Assembly: GCF_006717045.1 (NCBI RefSeq)
Contig: NZ_VFPH01000002.1
Coordinates: 1,364,001 to 1,428,000, forward strand
Direction: 5' to 3'
Length of the DNA: 64,000 bases
DNA from: Pseudonocardia cypriaca
GTDB lineage: Bacteria > Actinomycetota > Actinomycetes > Mycobacteriales > Pseudonocardiaceae
Below are positions 17,702-26,113 of the stretch, one piece after another (the first letter of the stretch is position 1; the number at the start of each line of letters is the position of its first letter). Under the pieces are notes generated by a model. It was not told the origin of the DNA and made no database searches. It saw only the letters and a program-made list of their open reading frames with translations. A program made the translations under genes and the position numbers.

Positions 17702-19501
17702 ATGATCGCCGTGCAGTCGTCGATCGCTCACCTGTTCCCGGTCCCCCGCTCGCTCGAGGTGCTCGGCGAGCCCGGACCTGCTCCGGATGCGCCCGTGGAG
17801 GTGCACGTCGACCCGGACCTGCCCGAACAGGGATACACCCTCGTGCGCGACGCCGACGGCACGCGGATCGGCCATCGCGACGACGCCGGGCTGCGCTACG
17901 CCCGCCAGACCCTCGACCAGGTGCGCGCCGACCCCGAGCTCGCCGGCCGCGCGGTGCGCGTGCGCGACTGGCCGGACTTCCCCGTGCGCGGCTTCATGCT
18001 CGACATCAGCCGCGACCGGGTGCCCACCCGCCGCACGCTGCGCCGCTACGTCGAGATCCTCGCCGCCGCGCGGATGAACCAGCTCGAGCTCTACACGGAG
18101 CACACCTTCGCCTACGCCGACCACGCCGAGGTGTGGGCGCGGGCCAGTCCGCTCACCGCCGACGACATGCGCTGGCTGGACGCCCTGTGCGCCGCGCACG
18201 GGATCACGCTCGTGGCCAACCAGAACACGCTCGGGCACATGGAGCGCTGGCTGGCCCACGACCGCTACCGGGACCGAGCGGAGTCGCCGGACGGGTTCAC
18301 GCTCGGCGGCCACCACCGCTCGCCCAGCACGCTCCAGCCCACCCCCGACAACGCCGAGTTCGCGCTCGCGCTGGTCCGCGAGCTCGCGGACACGGTCCGC
18401 GCACGCCGGGTCAACATCGGCGCCGACGAACCGTGGGAGCTGGGGAAGGGACGCAGCGCCGCCGACGCCGCCGAGCGCGGCCTCGGCCAGGTGTACCTCG
18501 ACCACCTGCTGCGCGTGGCCACCCCGCTGCTCGAGGACGGCTACGAGGTCCAGTTCTGGGCCGACGTACTCGCCGACCACCCCGAGGTCGCCGAGGCCCT
18601 GCCGGCGGCCGGCCTCATCCCCGTCGTCTGGCAGTACGACGGCCCGGCGCACGCCCGCGCGGCGCTCGACCGGGCCACCCCGGAGCAGCGCGAGCAGTGG
18701 GCGGCCGACGGGTTCGACATGGAGCCGCTCGCCGGGGGCTTCCGGGAGCGGGCCAAGTCGCTCACCTCGGCCGGGCGGCCGTTCTGGGTGGCGCCGGGCA
18801 CCGGGGCGTGGAACTCGATCGTGGGGCGGCTGGGCAACGCGGTGGAGAACCTCGTCGACGCCGCCGAGATCGGCCGCGAGCACGGCGCCGGTGGGTACGT
18901 GGTCACCACCTGGGGCGACCACGGCCACGTGGAGCCGCCGCCGGTGACGTACCCGGGGCTGCTGTACGGGGCGGCCGTGAGCTGGTGTCTGGACAGCAAC
19001 CGGGACGTGGACCCGGCAGCGGCGCTGGACCGCGTGGTCTTCGACGGCCCGGGCCTGGGTGCCGCGCTCGCCGCGGCTGGATCGGTCGCCGACCTGGTCG
19101 ACGCACCGCTCCTCAACGGCTCCGTGCTCGCCTCGGCCCTGTTCGGGAGCGAGGACGCGCCCGCCGTGGCGCCCGAGGCGTTGGCCGAGGCCGAGCGCGT
19201 GCTGGCCGGCGCGGCCGACGCCCTCGCCAACGCGCGGCCGGCCGCCGCCGACGGGGACGTCGCGGTGCGGGAGACCGCGCAGGCGGTCGCGCTCGCCCGC
19301 TTCGCGGTGGCGCTGCTCGCCGCGGGTGGGATCACCGCGTTGACGCCCGCGGCCGCCGGCGAGCTGCTGCACCGCCTGGACGCGCTGGTCGTCGAGCAGC
19401 GCGCCTGCTGGTTGCTCAGCGCCCGCCCCGGCGGGCTGGACGACAGCATCGCGAAGTTCGCCCCGCTGCGGTCCGCCCTGGCACGACGAGCCGCTCAGTA
19501 G
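17702..19501 (+). CDS. GH20-like beta-N-acetylhexosaminidase
   Basis: 599 residues. FPVPRSLEVLGEP opens the usual small alpha/beta domain, and VRGFMLDISRDRVPTRRTL starts the catalytic barrel. The Asp-Glu catalytic pair is seen in RVNIGADEPWELGKG (about residues 242-243), and QFWADVLADHPEV is the following barrel strand. A roughly 180-residue helical C-terminal region replaces the usual tail. No signal peptide. 87 bp after the GH36-like gene and probably the last operon gene. Its stop overlaps that of the convergent deacetylase gene by seven bases. Confidence 0.82.
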   Translation: MIAVQSSIAHLFPVPRSLEVLGEPGPAPDAPVEVHVDPDLPEQGYTLVRDADGTRIGHRDDAGLRYARQTLDQVRADPELAGRAVRVRDWPDFPVRGFMLDISRDRVPTRRTLRRYVEILAAARMNQLELYTEHTFAYADHAEVWARASPLTADDMRWLDALCAAHGITLVANQNTLGHMERWLAHDRYRDRAESPDGFTLGGHHRSPSTLQPTPDNAEFALALVRELADTVRARRVNIGADEPWELGKGRSAADAAERGLGQVYLDHLLRVATPLLEDGYEVQFWADVLADHPEVAEALPAAGLIPVVWQYDGPAHARAALDRATPEQREQWAADGFDMEPLAGGFRERAKSLTSAGRPFWVAPGTGAWNSIVGRLGNAVENLVDAAEIGREHGAGGYVVTTWGDHGHVEPPPVTYPGLLYGAAVSWCLDSNRDVDPAAALDRVVFDGPGLGAALAAAGSVADLVDAPLLNGSVLASALFGSEDAPAVAPEALAEAERVLAGAADALANARPAAADGDVAVRETAQAVALARFAVALLAAGGITALTPAAAGELLHRLDALVVEQRACWLLSARPGGLDDSIAKFAPLRSALARRAAQ

Positions 19502-20487
19502 GGAGAGGCGGCCGCTGCGTACTGGGCCGCCGGGGAGGCCTTGCCCGTCGGGTAGGAGATCACCGCCGGGTTGCCGTCGGAGGTGTAGCGGGTGCCGGGG
19601 CTCGCCGCCATCTTGTCGAGCCACACGCTGGACCCGAACTCGGCCTCGCTCCCGTTCGGACCCTGCGAGCGGATTCGCGGGATGGCGAGCGGCGTGAACT
19701 CCTCGGCGAACGGGGACGGCGCCGGGTTCGCGCCCACCAGCAGCACGCCGGAGTAGTCGTAGCCGTTCCCGCGCGCCGCCAGCTGCGGGTCGCGCGGCCG
19801 CGCGCCGAACGGGAGCGCGAGCGTGACGGGCTGGTAGCCGGGGACCGCCTGCCGGATGGCCTGGTCGCCGCGGGCGATGTCCTGCCGCGCCTTCTCCGGC
19901 GACGCCGTGCGCAGGTTCAGGTGGCCGAACGTGTGGTTGCCGATCTCGAAGCCGTTGTCGTGCAGCCAGCGCAGGGCAGCCGCGCCGGCAGGACCCCCAC
20001 CGAACGGCTCGGCGTTGACGTACATGCTCGCCACCGGCCGGAACCCGGGATGGGCGGCGGCGACGTCGAGGAGGATGCGCACCGCCGAGTTCGGCGCGGG
20101 CTTGCCGTCCGGGCCGAGGGTGATCTGGGTCGGGTCGCCGTCGTCGAACGTCAGCACCACCGGGTGGGCGCCGGCCGGGATGTCGATGCGCCCGGCCGCC
20201 ATCTCGGCCGTGGTGACGGGCACGTAGTTCTCGCGCGCGAGGCGTTCCAGCTCGGCGCGGAAATCGTCGGGAGTGCGGTCGTAGACCGATACGGGTGTGG
20301 TGATGATCCGGTGGTACATGAGCACCGGGATGCGGCCGAGCTCGTTGGCCTGAACCTGCGCGGGATCGACGGGCGCAGGAGCCGGGGCCGGGGCTGCAGA
20401 ATTGGATTCGGCGGGGTCGGAATCCGTTCCACAACCGGCGGCGAGAAACACGGCGACCGCCGCCGCGACGATACGCAACCGAGGCAT
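19495..20487 (-). CDS. Polysaccharide deacetylase lipoprotein (NodB/CE4 domain)
   Basis: 330 residues. Hydrophobic leader with lipobox AAGC places the lipidated cysteine at residue 19, followed by an Ala/Pro-rich linker. The CE4 domain shows IPVLMYHRI, the catalytic TFDDGDP (motif 1) and the metal motif HTFGHLN (motif 2), then LALPFGARPRD (motif 3). It would deacetylate N-acetylated polysaccharide at the cell surface, such as peptidoglycan or a GlcNAc polymer. Convergent with the GH20-like gene and sharing its last seven bases; no evidence of co-regulation. Confidence 0.88.
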   Translation of the reverse strand: MPRLRIVAAAVAVFLAAGCGTDSDPAESNSAAPAPAPAPVDPAQVQANELGRIPVLMYHRIITTPVSVYDRTPDDFRAELERLARENYVPVTTAEMAAGRIDIPAGAHPVVLTFDDGDPTQITLGPDGKPAPNSAVRILLDVAAAHPGFRPVASMYVNAEPFGGGPAGAAALRWLHDNGFEIGNHTFGHLNLRTASPEKARQDIARGDQAIRQAVPGYQPVTLALPFGARPRDPQLAARGNGYDYSGVLLVGANPAPSPFAEEFTPLAIPRIRSQGPNGSEAEFGSSVWLDKMAASPGTRYTSDGNPAVISYPTGKASPAAQYAAAASPY

Positions 20488-20610
20488 GAGGCGACGCTAC
20501 CCGGGCCACCACCCGGATTATCCCTCGATCACACCATTGTGTTGTTCCAGCACACGGACCGTCCGGGAACTGGGACAGTGATCACCTTCAACCGTGTCGA
20601 AGGAGTTCCG

Positions 20611-22185
20611 ATGGACCGCCCGGTGTCCGCCCCCCACCGGTTCCTGGTGCCGGGTGCGATCGCGCTGATCGTTGCCGGCATGCTGGTTCTGGTCGTGGCA
20701 TGGCTGCAGCCGGACGTCACCGTGACCGGAGTGGCCGACGGCGGGTCCTACACCCCCGCAGCCCTGCGTGACGTCCAGATCACCGCGCTCGCCGATCCGG
20801 CGGAGGTCGAGGTCCTGCTCGACGGCGCCCCGGCACCGGTGCGTCGCGACGGGCCCCGTTTCGTGCTCGACGCGTCCGCGCTCCCCGAGGGGGAGCACAC
20901 CCTCGCCGTCAACTCCCCCGACGCGGCCATGCCGCTGCCCGGCCCCGGCACGACCATCGACTTCACGGTGGACGCCACCCCGCCCGCCCTCAACGTCGAT
21001 CCGGTGCCGCCGACGGCGCTCGACGCGTCTGCCGAGGTGAAGGGCCGGGCCGAGGGCGCCACGGAGCTCCTCGTCAACGGCGCGCCCTTCGAGCTGGACG
21101 ACGACGGGGCCTTCTCGGTCACGGAAGCGGCCGGCGCCGCCGACGTCGACCTGCTCGCCCGCGACGCGGCCGGCAACACGACCGCGCGGAAGGTGCCGAT
21201 CCCCGTGCAGCACCCGGGCATGCGGGCGGTGCACATGACGGCACAAGCGTGGAGCGCTCCGTCGCTGCGCGAGCCCGTGCTGCAGCTGGCGAAGGAACGC
21301 GCCATCGACACGATCCAGCTCGACATCAAGGACGAGAGCGGCGAGGTGGGGTACGCGTCAGAGGTGCCGCTGGCCGTCGAGGTCGGCGCGGCCAAGGGCT
21401 ACTACGACGCGCGCGCCGTGCTCGACCAGCTGCACGCCATGGGCGTGCGGGTCGTCGGGCGGATCGTGGCGTTCCGCGACCCGGTGCTCGGGGCGGCCTC
21501 CTGGCGCGACGGCCACCGCAACCGGCTGGTGCAGAACGCAGGCGGTGGCCCCTATTCGGGTGGTTACGGTCAGCATTCTTTCCTGAACTTCGCCAATCCC
21601 GAGGTGCGGGCCTACAATATCGCGCTCGCCGCGGAGGCGGCCGCCCTCGGGTTCGACGAGATCCTCTACGACTACGTCCGACGGCCCGACGGCGCGATCA
21701 GCGGAATGCATTTCGAGGGCCTCACGGTCTCACCCGAACAGTCGATCGCCGACTTCCTCGCGGAGACGCGTCCGGAGGTGCGCAAGCACGGCGCCCTGCT
21801 CGGCGCGTCGGTTTTCGGGATCGCGGCGACACGCCCCACCCAGATCGCGCAGGACATCACGATGATGGCGCCGTACACCGACTACGTGGCGCCGATGGTG
21901 TACCCGTCGCACTGGGGTCGCGGGGAGTACGGGGTGGCGAGCCCGGAGTCGTCGCCCTACGACATCACCGCCCGCTCCCTCGGCGACTTCGTGAAGCTCA
22001 CCCAGGGCACCCCCACCTCGGTGATCCCGTGGCTGCAGGCCTTCAGCCTCCGGGTGCCGTACGGGGCGGCCGAGGTGCGGGCGCAGATCGATGCCGCCGA
22101 GTCCACCGGCATCCGCTCGTTCATCCTCTGGGACCCCAACTGCCGATACACCCAGGCCGCCGCGCTGCGGCCCGCAACCCAGTAG
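20611..22185 (+). CDS. Membrane-anchored putative glycoside hydrolase (DUF4015 / GH13-like barrel)
   Basis: 524 residues: N-terminal signal anchor (about 12-32), two Ig-like segments (about 35-195) with VEVLLDGAPAPV and ATELLVNGAPFELDDDGAFSV, then a catalytic-type barrel from HMTAQAW. The barrel has IDTIQLDIKDESGEVGY, VVGRIVAFRDP, FLNFANPEVRAYN, FDEILYDYVRRPDG and YVAPMVYPSHW, diagnostic of the DUF4015 putative glycosidases. Acts outside the membrane; substrate unknown. Start ATG 20611 has AAGGAG five bases upstream. A very long open frame continues upstream in the same frame, but that is GC-driven. Confidence 0.85.
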   Translation: MDRPVSAPHRFLVPGAIALIVAGMLVLVVAWLQPDVTVTGVADGGSYTPAALRDVQITALADPAEVEVLLDGAPAPVRRDGPRFVLDASALPEGEHTLAVNSPDAAMPLPGPGTTIDFTVDATPPALNVDPVPPTALDASAEVKGRAEGATELLVNGAPFELDDDGAFSVTEAAGAADVDLLARDAAGNTTARKVPIPVQHPGMRAVHMTAQAWSAPSLREPVLQLAKERAIDTIQLDIKDESGEVGYASEVPLAVEVGAAKGYYDARAVLDQLHAMGVRVVGRIVAFRDPVLGAASWRDGHRNRLVQNAGGGPYSGGYGQHSFLNFANPEVRAYNIALAAEAAALGFDEILYDYVRRPDGAISGMHFEGLTVSPEQSIADFLAETRPEVRKHGALLGASVFGIAATRPTQIAQDITMMAPYTDYVAPMVYPSHWGRGEYGVASPESSPYDITARSLGDFVKLTQGTPTSVIPWLQAFSLRVPYGAAEVRAQIDAAESTGIRSFILWDPNCRYTQAAALRPATQ

Positions 22186-22187
22186 TA

Positions 22188-22351
22188 AGTGCCCCCGACC
22201 GGACGTCCTGCACGAATCTCGACGGCCCAGCTCCCCGCTGGCCGCAGCGGCGAACCGGCCGAGTACGCCCGGTACGAGGCCGGTCCGCCGCCGCACCCAA
22301 CGGAAACCTGGATCCGCCGATATCCACACAGCACGTCCGGTCGGGGGCACT
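22188..22351. repeat. 164-nt element with 19-bp closing stem and three internal hairpins
   Basis: AGTGCCCCCGACCGGACGT (22188-22206) is the exact reverse complement of 22333-22351. The enclosed sequence holds three successive hairpins: CCAGC/GCTGG at 22227-22241; ACCGGCC..GTAC/GTAC..GGCCGGT at 22254-22284; TGGAT/ATCCA at 22309-22326. Folded, it is cloverleaf-like. It occupies the whole gap between two convergent genes. Could be an elaborate bidirectional terminator, a MITE-like element or a structured RNA. Confidence 0.6.
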
Positions 22352-22353
22352 GA

Positions 22354-23151
22354 TCAGGGCGCGACGAGCGGTTCCGCCTCGTAGGCCCGGTGCAGGAGCT
22401 CGAGGAACTCGGGCGCCTCCGGCACCGGCACCGGGCCGATCCGGCGCACCGCGACCCCGGGCGTCCACGAGTTCATGACGACGGCGCCGCGGAGCGCCGG
22501 CAGGTCGGCGAGGGTGATCTCCTTCTCCCGCTGCGGCACGCCGAGGCGGTCCAGCTGCCTGCGCAGGATGCCCATCGTGATGCCGCGCAGCACCTCGGCC
22601 TCGGGCCACACCACCGCGTCGCCGTCCCAGAACGCGAGGTTCCAGATCGTCGCCTCGCTGAGCCGCCCCCCGCGGTCGACGAAGGCGGCGTCGTCGAACC
22701 CCTGCGCGACGGCCTGGCGCAGCAGGTAGGTCTTGGCGACCTCGCCGACGTGCTTCACGGCCGGGACGTCGCGCTCGTGTTCGACGGCTGTCAGCGCCAG
22801 CGGGCCCTCCGGGCCGGACGCGGGCGGCCCGGTGCGGACCAGCACGTCGAGCCCAGCGCCCTCGCCGGCGAACTCACCGGCCGGCTGGTACGCGAACGCC
22901 TGCAGCGACGCGTCCGCCGGGCCCGCCTCGACGGCCGCGCGCAGGTAGGAGCGCACCTGTTCGTCGGGCAACGCGTTGCCGAACAACAGCACCGACGCCG
23001 TGCGCAGCCGCTCCAGGTGCAGGTCGAGCGCCCGGACCCGGCCCCCGCGCACCTGGGCGGCGGTGAAGTGCGCGTAGCCCGCGAACGCGAGCGGGGCCAG
23101 GTCCTCTGTGGTGGCCGGGCGGCCGTTGCGGTGGACGACGAAACTGCTCAT
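22354..23151 (-). CDS. Class IV aminotransferase (PabC / branched-chain aminotransferase family)
   Basis: 265 residues of PLP fold type IV. The Schiff-base lysine is probably in DVPAVKHVGEVAKTYLLR, and DRGGRLSEATIWNLAFWDGD carries the conserved cofactor-contact glutamate. RVRALDLHLERLR is the family arginine region. Such proteins make 4-aminobenzoate from aminodeoxychorismate or transaminate branched-chain or D-amino acids; no pabA/B genes are adjacent. Monocistronic between the cloverleaf element and rtcB. Start ATG 23151. Confidence 0.82.
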   Translation of the reverse strand: MSSFVVHRNGRPATTEDLAPLAFAGYAHFTAAQVRGGRVRALDLHLERLRTASVLLFGNALPDEQVRSYLRAAVEAGPADASLQAFAYQPAGEFAGEGAGLDVLVRTGPPASGPEGPLALTAVEHERDVPAVKHVGEVAKTYLLRQAVAQGFDDAAFVDRGGRLSEATIWNLAFWDGDAVVWPEAEVLRGITMGILRRQLDRLGVPQREKEITLADLPALRGAVVMNSWTPGVAVRRIGPVPVPEAPEFLELLHRAYEAEPLVAP

Positions 23152-23193
23152 GGCCCGAACGTAAGGGCTGACATCCGTGTCAAGGTCAAGCCG

Positions 23194-24459
23194 TCAGTCG
23201 CCCTTCACGTTCAGCACCTGGCGCAGCGTGTGGTCCACGGTCACCAGATCCTTCGCGTCCTCCATGATCTGGTCGATGTCCTTGTACGCCGAAGGGATCT
23301 CGTCGAGGAACGCCTCCGCGTTCGTCGCCCGCCACTCGATGCCCCGCATGGCCTCGGCGAGCTGCTCCACCGTGAACCTCTCCCGCGCGGCCCGCCGGGA
23401 GAAGTTGCGGCCCGCGCCGTGCGGCGCCGAGTTGAACGACGCCGGGTTGCCCAGGCCGGTCACCACGTACGAGCGGGTGCCCATCGAGCCCGGGATGAGC
23501 CCGCGCCGACCGGCGGACGCATCGATCGCCCCCTTGCGGGTGAGCCAGACGTCGGTGCCGAAGTGCCGCTCCTGCTCGGTGTAGTTGTGGTGGCACTGGA
23601 CGTCCTCGGCCCGCTCGATGTCCCGGCCCGCCCACTCGGCGATGCAGCCGACGATCCGGTCGAGCATCTCGGCGCGGTTCTCGAGCGCGAAGCGCTGGGC
23701 CCAGCGCAGCTCCCGGATGTAGTGCCAGAACTCGTCGATCCCCTCGGGCAGGTAGGCGAGGTCGCGGTGCGGCAGCTCGATCCACCACCGCTCGCACAGC
23801 TGCTGCGCGATGCGGACGTGCCGCTGCGCGATCTTGTTGCCGACCCCACGCGAGCCCGAGTGCAGGAACACCCAGAGCCGGTCGGCCTCGTCGAGGCACA
23901 GCTCGATGAAGTGGTTGCCCGAGCCGAGGGTGCCGAGCTGCAGCCGCCAGTTGCCCGCGTAGGAGGCCGGGTCGAACTCCGCCCGCTCCGCGAGCGCCTC
24001 CAGCTCGGCGACGCGGGCGGCGGCGGTGTCCGTCAGCTTCCGGTTGTAGCCGCCCTTGGAGACGGGAACGGCCGCCTCGATGGCCTTCCGCAGCGCCGGC
24101 AGCTCACCACGCTCGGCGATGTCGTCCTTCGTCAGCCGGGTGCGCACCGCCGCCATGCCGCAACCGATGTCGACGCCGACGCTCGCCGGCATCACCGCCT
24201 TCACGGTGGGGATCACGCTGCCCACGGTCGATCCCATGCCGAGGTGCGCGTCGGGCATCAGCGCCACGTGCGGTCGCACGAACGGCATCCGGGCGGTCTG
24301 CAGCGCCTGCTCACGCGTGGCGGACTCGAGGATCGACGCCCAGTTCAGCAGGCCCTTGGTGATCTGCTCCACTGCAGTGGTGTACCAGCCGCTCGTCAGC
24401 AGTACGCGCGAGTTGCCTCCCGGGGTCGAGTAGCGGCGCGTATCGAGACCGGGTCTCAC
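23194..24459 (-). CDS. rtcB: RtcB family RNA-splicing ligase
   Basis: 421 residues. Metal and catalytic motifs are intact: MPDAHLGMG, VGVDIGCGMAAVR, LGSGNHFIE, HSGSRGVG, HHNY and the guanylylated-histidine segment NSAPHGAGRNFSR. RtcB joins 2',3'-cyclic phosphate or 3'-phosphate RNA ends to 5'-OH ends using GTP and Mn, in RNA repair or tRNA ligation. No RtcA, archease or RtcR gene is nearby. The GTG at 24459 is the longest start; the conserved block begins about 20 residues later. The R1 repeat lies directly in its 5' leader. Confidence 0.93.
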   Translation of the reverse strand: MRPGLDTRRYSTPGGNSRVLLTSGWYTTAVEQITKGLLNWASILESATREQALQTARMPFVRPHVALMPDAHLGMGSTVGSVIPTVKAVMPASVGVDIGCGMAAVRTRLTKDDIAERGELPALRKAIEAAVPVSKGGYNRKLTDTAAARVAELEALAERAEFDPASYAGNWRLQLGTLGSGNHFIELCLDEADRLWVFLHSGSRGVGNKIAQRHVRIAQQLCERWWIELPHRDLAYLPEGIDEFWHYIRELRWAQRFALENRAEMLDRIVGCIAEWAGRDIERAEDVQCHHNYTEQERHFGTDVWLTRKGAIDASAGRRGLIPGSMGTRSYVVTGLGNPASFNSAPHGAGRNFSRRAARERFTVEQLAEAMRGIEWRATNAEAFLDEIPSAYKDIDQIMEDAKDLVTVDHTLRQVLNVKGD

Positions 24460-24466
24460 GGGTCAG

Positions 24467-24769
24467 GGCCTCCTGGCGGCGCCGCGCATTGTGCGGGGCC
24501 CGCTTCGCGGGCAAGCCCGTGCCTGCCCCTTCTGGCGCGCGACGCCGCCAGGAGGCCGGTCTTCGGCGATCTCCTTGCCACCGCGCACCCGGTCCCCGCT
24601 CAGGCACCCCGAGCAGCACACCACGGTGCCGCCCGCGACCGGAAGTACTGCTCGCGCCGGCCAGACCACCTCATGATCGGCGACTGGGCGCGTTTCCCGA
24701 CGCAGGGCGTCGGTATTCGCACCGAAACGCTGATCATGCCCGCGAGACCAGCCTTCGGTGGCGCCGCGC
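24467..24769. repeat. Composite intergenic repeat R1, copy a
   Basis: This 371-bp gene-free stretch holds, left to right: an inverted repeat with 21-bp arms (24467-24487 and 24537-24557, core GGCGGCGCCGCGC, one mismatch); a conserved flank around GATCTCCTTGCC; a 67-bp module from CATGATC to GATCATG (24672-24738); and CCTTCGGTGGCGCCGCGC (24752-24769). The same modules in the same order, inverted, make up copy b at 42707-43229. No convincing ORF. Confidence 0.75.
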
Positions 24770-24771
24770 GC

Positions 24772-24798
24772 AAAAAGGGCAGGCCCGATGGCCTGCCC
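24772..24798 (-). terminator. Rho-independent terminator of the dnaG operon
   Basis: On the minus strand GGGCAGGCC, ATCG, GGCCTGCCC forms a perfect 9-bp stem (24777-24798), followed immediately by TTTTT (24776-24772). It lies 32 bases after the methyltransferase stop, a textbook intrinsic terminator and rare in so GC-rich a sequence. Confidence 0.85.
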
Positions 24799-24830
24799 GC
24801 GAGGCGGGCCCTCAGGGGTCGACCACCTGG

Positions 24831-25598
24831 TCAACTCGTCTGCGCCACCGCGAAGATGCGGCGGAACGGGAACCAGGTGCTCCCGTCCGGACGCATCGGG
24901 TACGCGGCGCGGAGGCGGGGCGCCAGCGCGCCGCGGAAGGCCTCGTAGTCGCCCGGGTCGAGGGCGTCGCGCACCGGGCGCAGCGCCGTGCCGCTGATCC
25001 ACTTCAGCACCGGGTCGGGGCCCGTGAGCCGGTGCAGGTAGGTGGTCTCCCAGACGTCCACGTCCGCCGCCTGCGAGGCGAGGAGCTCGGCGTAGTGCGC
25101 CGGTTCCGGCACCGTCGAATCCCCGCGCACCTCCGCGCGCCCCCGCCACCGCGGCTCGGCCAACAGCTCGCGGACCAGCGCGTGCGACGGGGCGCCGAAG
25201 TTGCCCGGCACCTGCATCGCGAACCACGCCCCGGACGGCAGCGCCTCCAGCCAGCGCGGCAGCAGCTGCGGGTGCGACGGCACCCACTGCAGCACCGCGT
25301 TGGTGACCACGACGTCGGTGTCCGGGGCGGGCACCCAGTCGACGACGTCGGCCAGCTCCGCGTCGATCCCGCGCTCCCGGGCGGCGGCAACCATGTCCGA
25401 GGAGGAGTCGAGGGCGCGCACGTGGGCGTCGGGCCAGCGGGCGGAGAGCACCGAGGTGAGGTGGCCCGGCCCGCAGCCGAGGTCGACGACCCGGCGCGGC
25501 GACGTGGCCCCCACCCGCGCGAGCAGGTCGCGGAACGGGCGCGAGCGGTGGTCGTCGAAGTCGAGGTAGAGCGCGGGGTCCCAGGTGGGGGCGGTCAT
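24831..25598 (-). CDS. tam: Trans-aconitate 2-methyltransferase-like SAM methyltransferase
   Basis: 255 residues, class I SAM fold. WDPALYLDFDDHRSRPFRDLL at the start, the SAM loop VVDLGCGPGHLTS, ALDSSSDMVAAARERG and NAVLQWVPSHPQLLPRW are close to the Tam family, which methylates trans-aconitate, an inhibitory by-product of the citric acid cycle. Other small acids are possible substrates. Start ATG 25598 overlaps the stop of the upstream gene (ATGA), so it is the third gene of a dnaG operon and is followed by an intrinsic terminator. Confidence 0.85.
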   Translation of the reverse strand: MTAPTWDPALYLDFDDHRSRPFRDLLARVGATSPRRVVDLGCGPGHLTSVLSARWPDAHVRALDSSSDMVAAARERGIDAELADVVDWVPAPDTDVVVTNAVLQWVPSHPQLLPRWLEALPSGAWFAMQVPGNFGAPSHALVRELLAEPRWRGRAEVRGDSTVPEPAHYAELLASQAADVDVWETTYLHRLTGPDPVLKWISGTALRPVRDALDPGDYEAFRGALAPRLRAAYPMRPDGSTWFPFRRIFAVAQTS

Positions 25599-26113
25599 GC
25601 GCGACCCAGGGTGCGCTCGACGTCGGCCACGACCTGGCGCACGACGGCCGGATCGGTGCCCTTGTCGGGCCGTACCTGCAGCACGACGCCGTCGCGGCCG
25701 GCCACCTTGCGCTGCACGAACCAGGCACCACCGCCGGGCAGGTCGCGGTGGTGGCGGCTGCGGATCGACCCCTCCACCCGGGCGTGCACCGTCTCCGGCA
25801 CGCGGCCGGGGTCGACCAGCCGCAACCGGCGGGGCGGCAGGTCGGCCAGTAGGACGGCGCCTCCGATGCTCTCGGTCTCCTCCGCCTCGACGACGGTGAG
25901 CGCACCGTTCCCCCAGCTGGCCTTGCTGACCAGGTGCCACCCCACGAGCCGCGACCCGTCGGCACCCGGCAGCCACAGCCCGTGGGAGGTGACGACGAGG
26001 TGCGAGTCGTCGGCGAGCGCGGCGACCGCGAGCACCCGCTCGTCGGCGGAGAGCCGCCCTGCGACCTCGGCGGGTATCTCCTCGCGCCCCAGCAGCTTCC
26101 GGAAGAGCTTCAT
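25595..26113 (-). CDS. Conserved hypothetical protein of the dnaG operon, PH-like
   Basis: 172 residues with no enzyme motif. After a basic start (MKLFRKLLGREEIP) come alternating beta-strand-like segments: RVLAVAALADDSHLVVTSHGLWLPG, RLVGWHLVSKASWGNGALTVVEAE, then PPRRLRLVDPGRVPETVHARVEGS. The pattern suggests a PH-like or short-consensus sensor domain; this is inference. Its start overlaps the dnaG stop and its stop overlaps the methyltransferase start (ATGA at both ends). Function unknown. Confidence 0.75.
   Translation of the reverse strand: MKLFRKLLGREEIPAEVAGRLSADERVLAVAALADDSHLVVTSHGLWLPGADGSRLVGWHLVSKASWGNGALTVVEAEETESIGGAVLLADLPPRRLRLVDPGRVPETVHARVEGSIRSRHHRDLPGGGAWFVQRKVAGRDGVVLQVRPDKGTDPAVVRQVVADVERTLGRA

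Noticed and set aside
19495..20487. Polysaccharide deacetylase as a member of the sugar operon
   Set aside because: It is on the opposite strand and convergent; only the stop codons overlap.
16243..22185. A 1980-codon uninterrupted frame suggesting a giant protein
   Set aside because: The part before 20611 lies over the GH36 and GH20 genes in another frame and is dominated by Arg/Ala/Gly/Pro, the usual shadow of high GC. Only 20611-22185 has a ribosome-binding site and domain motifs.
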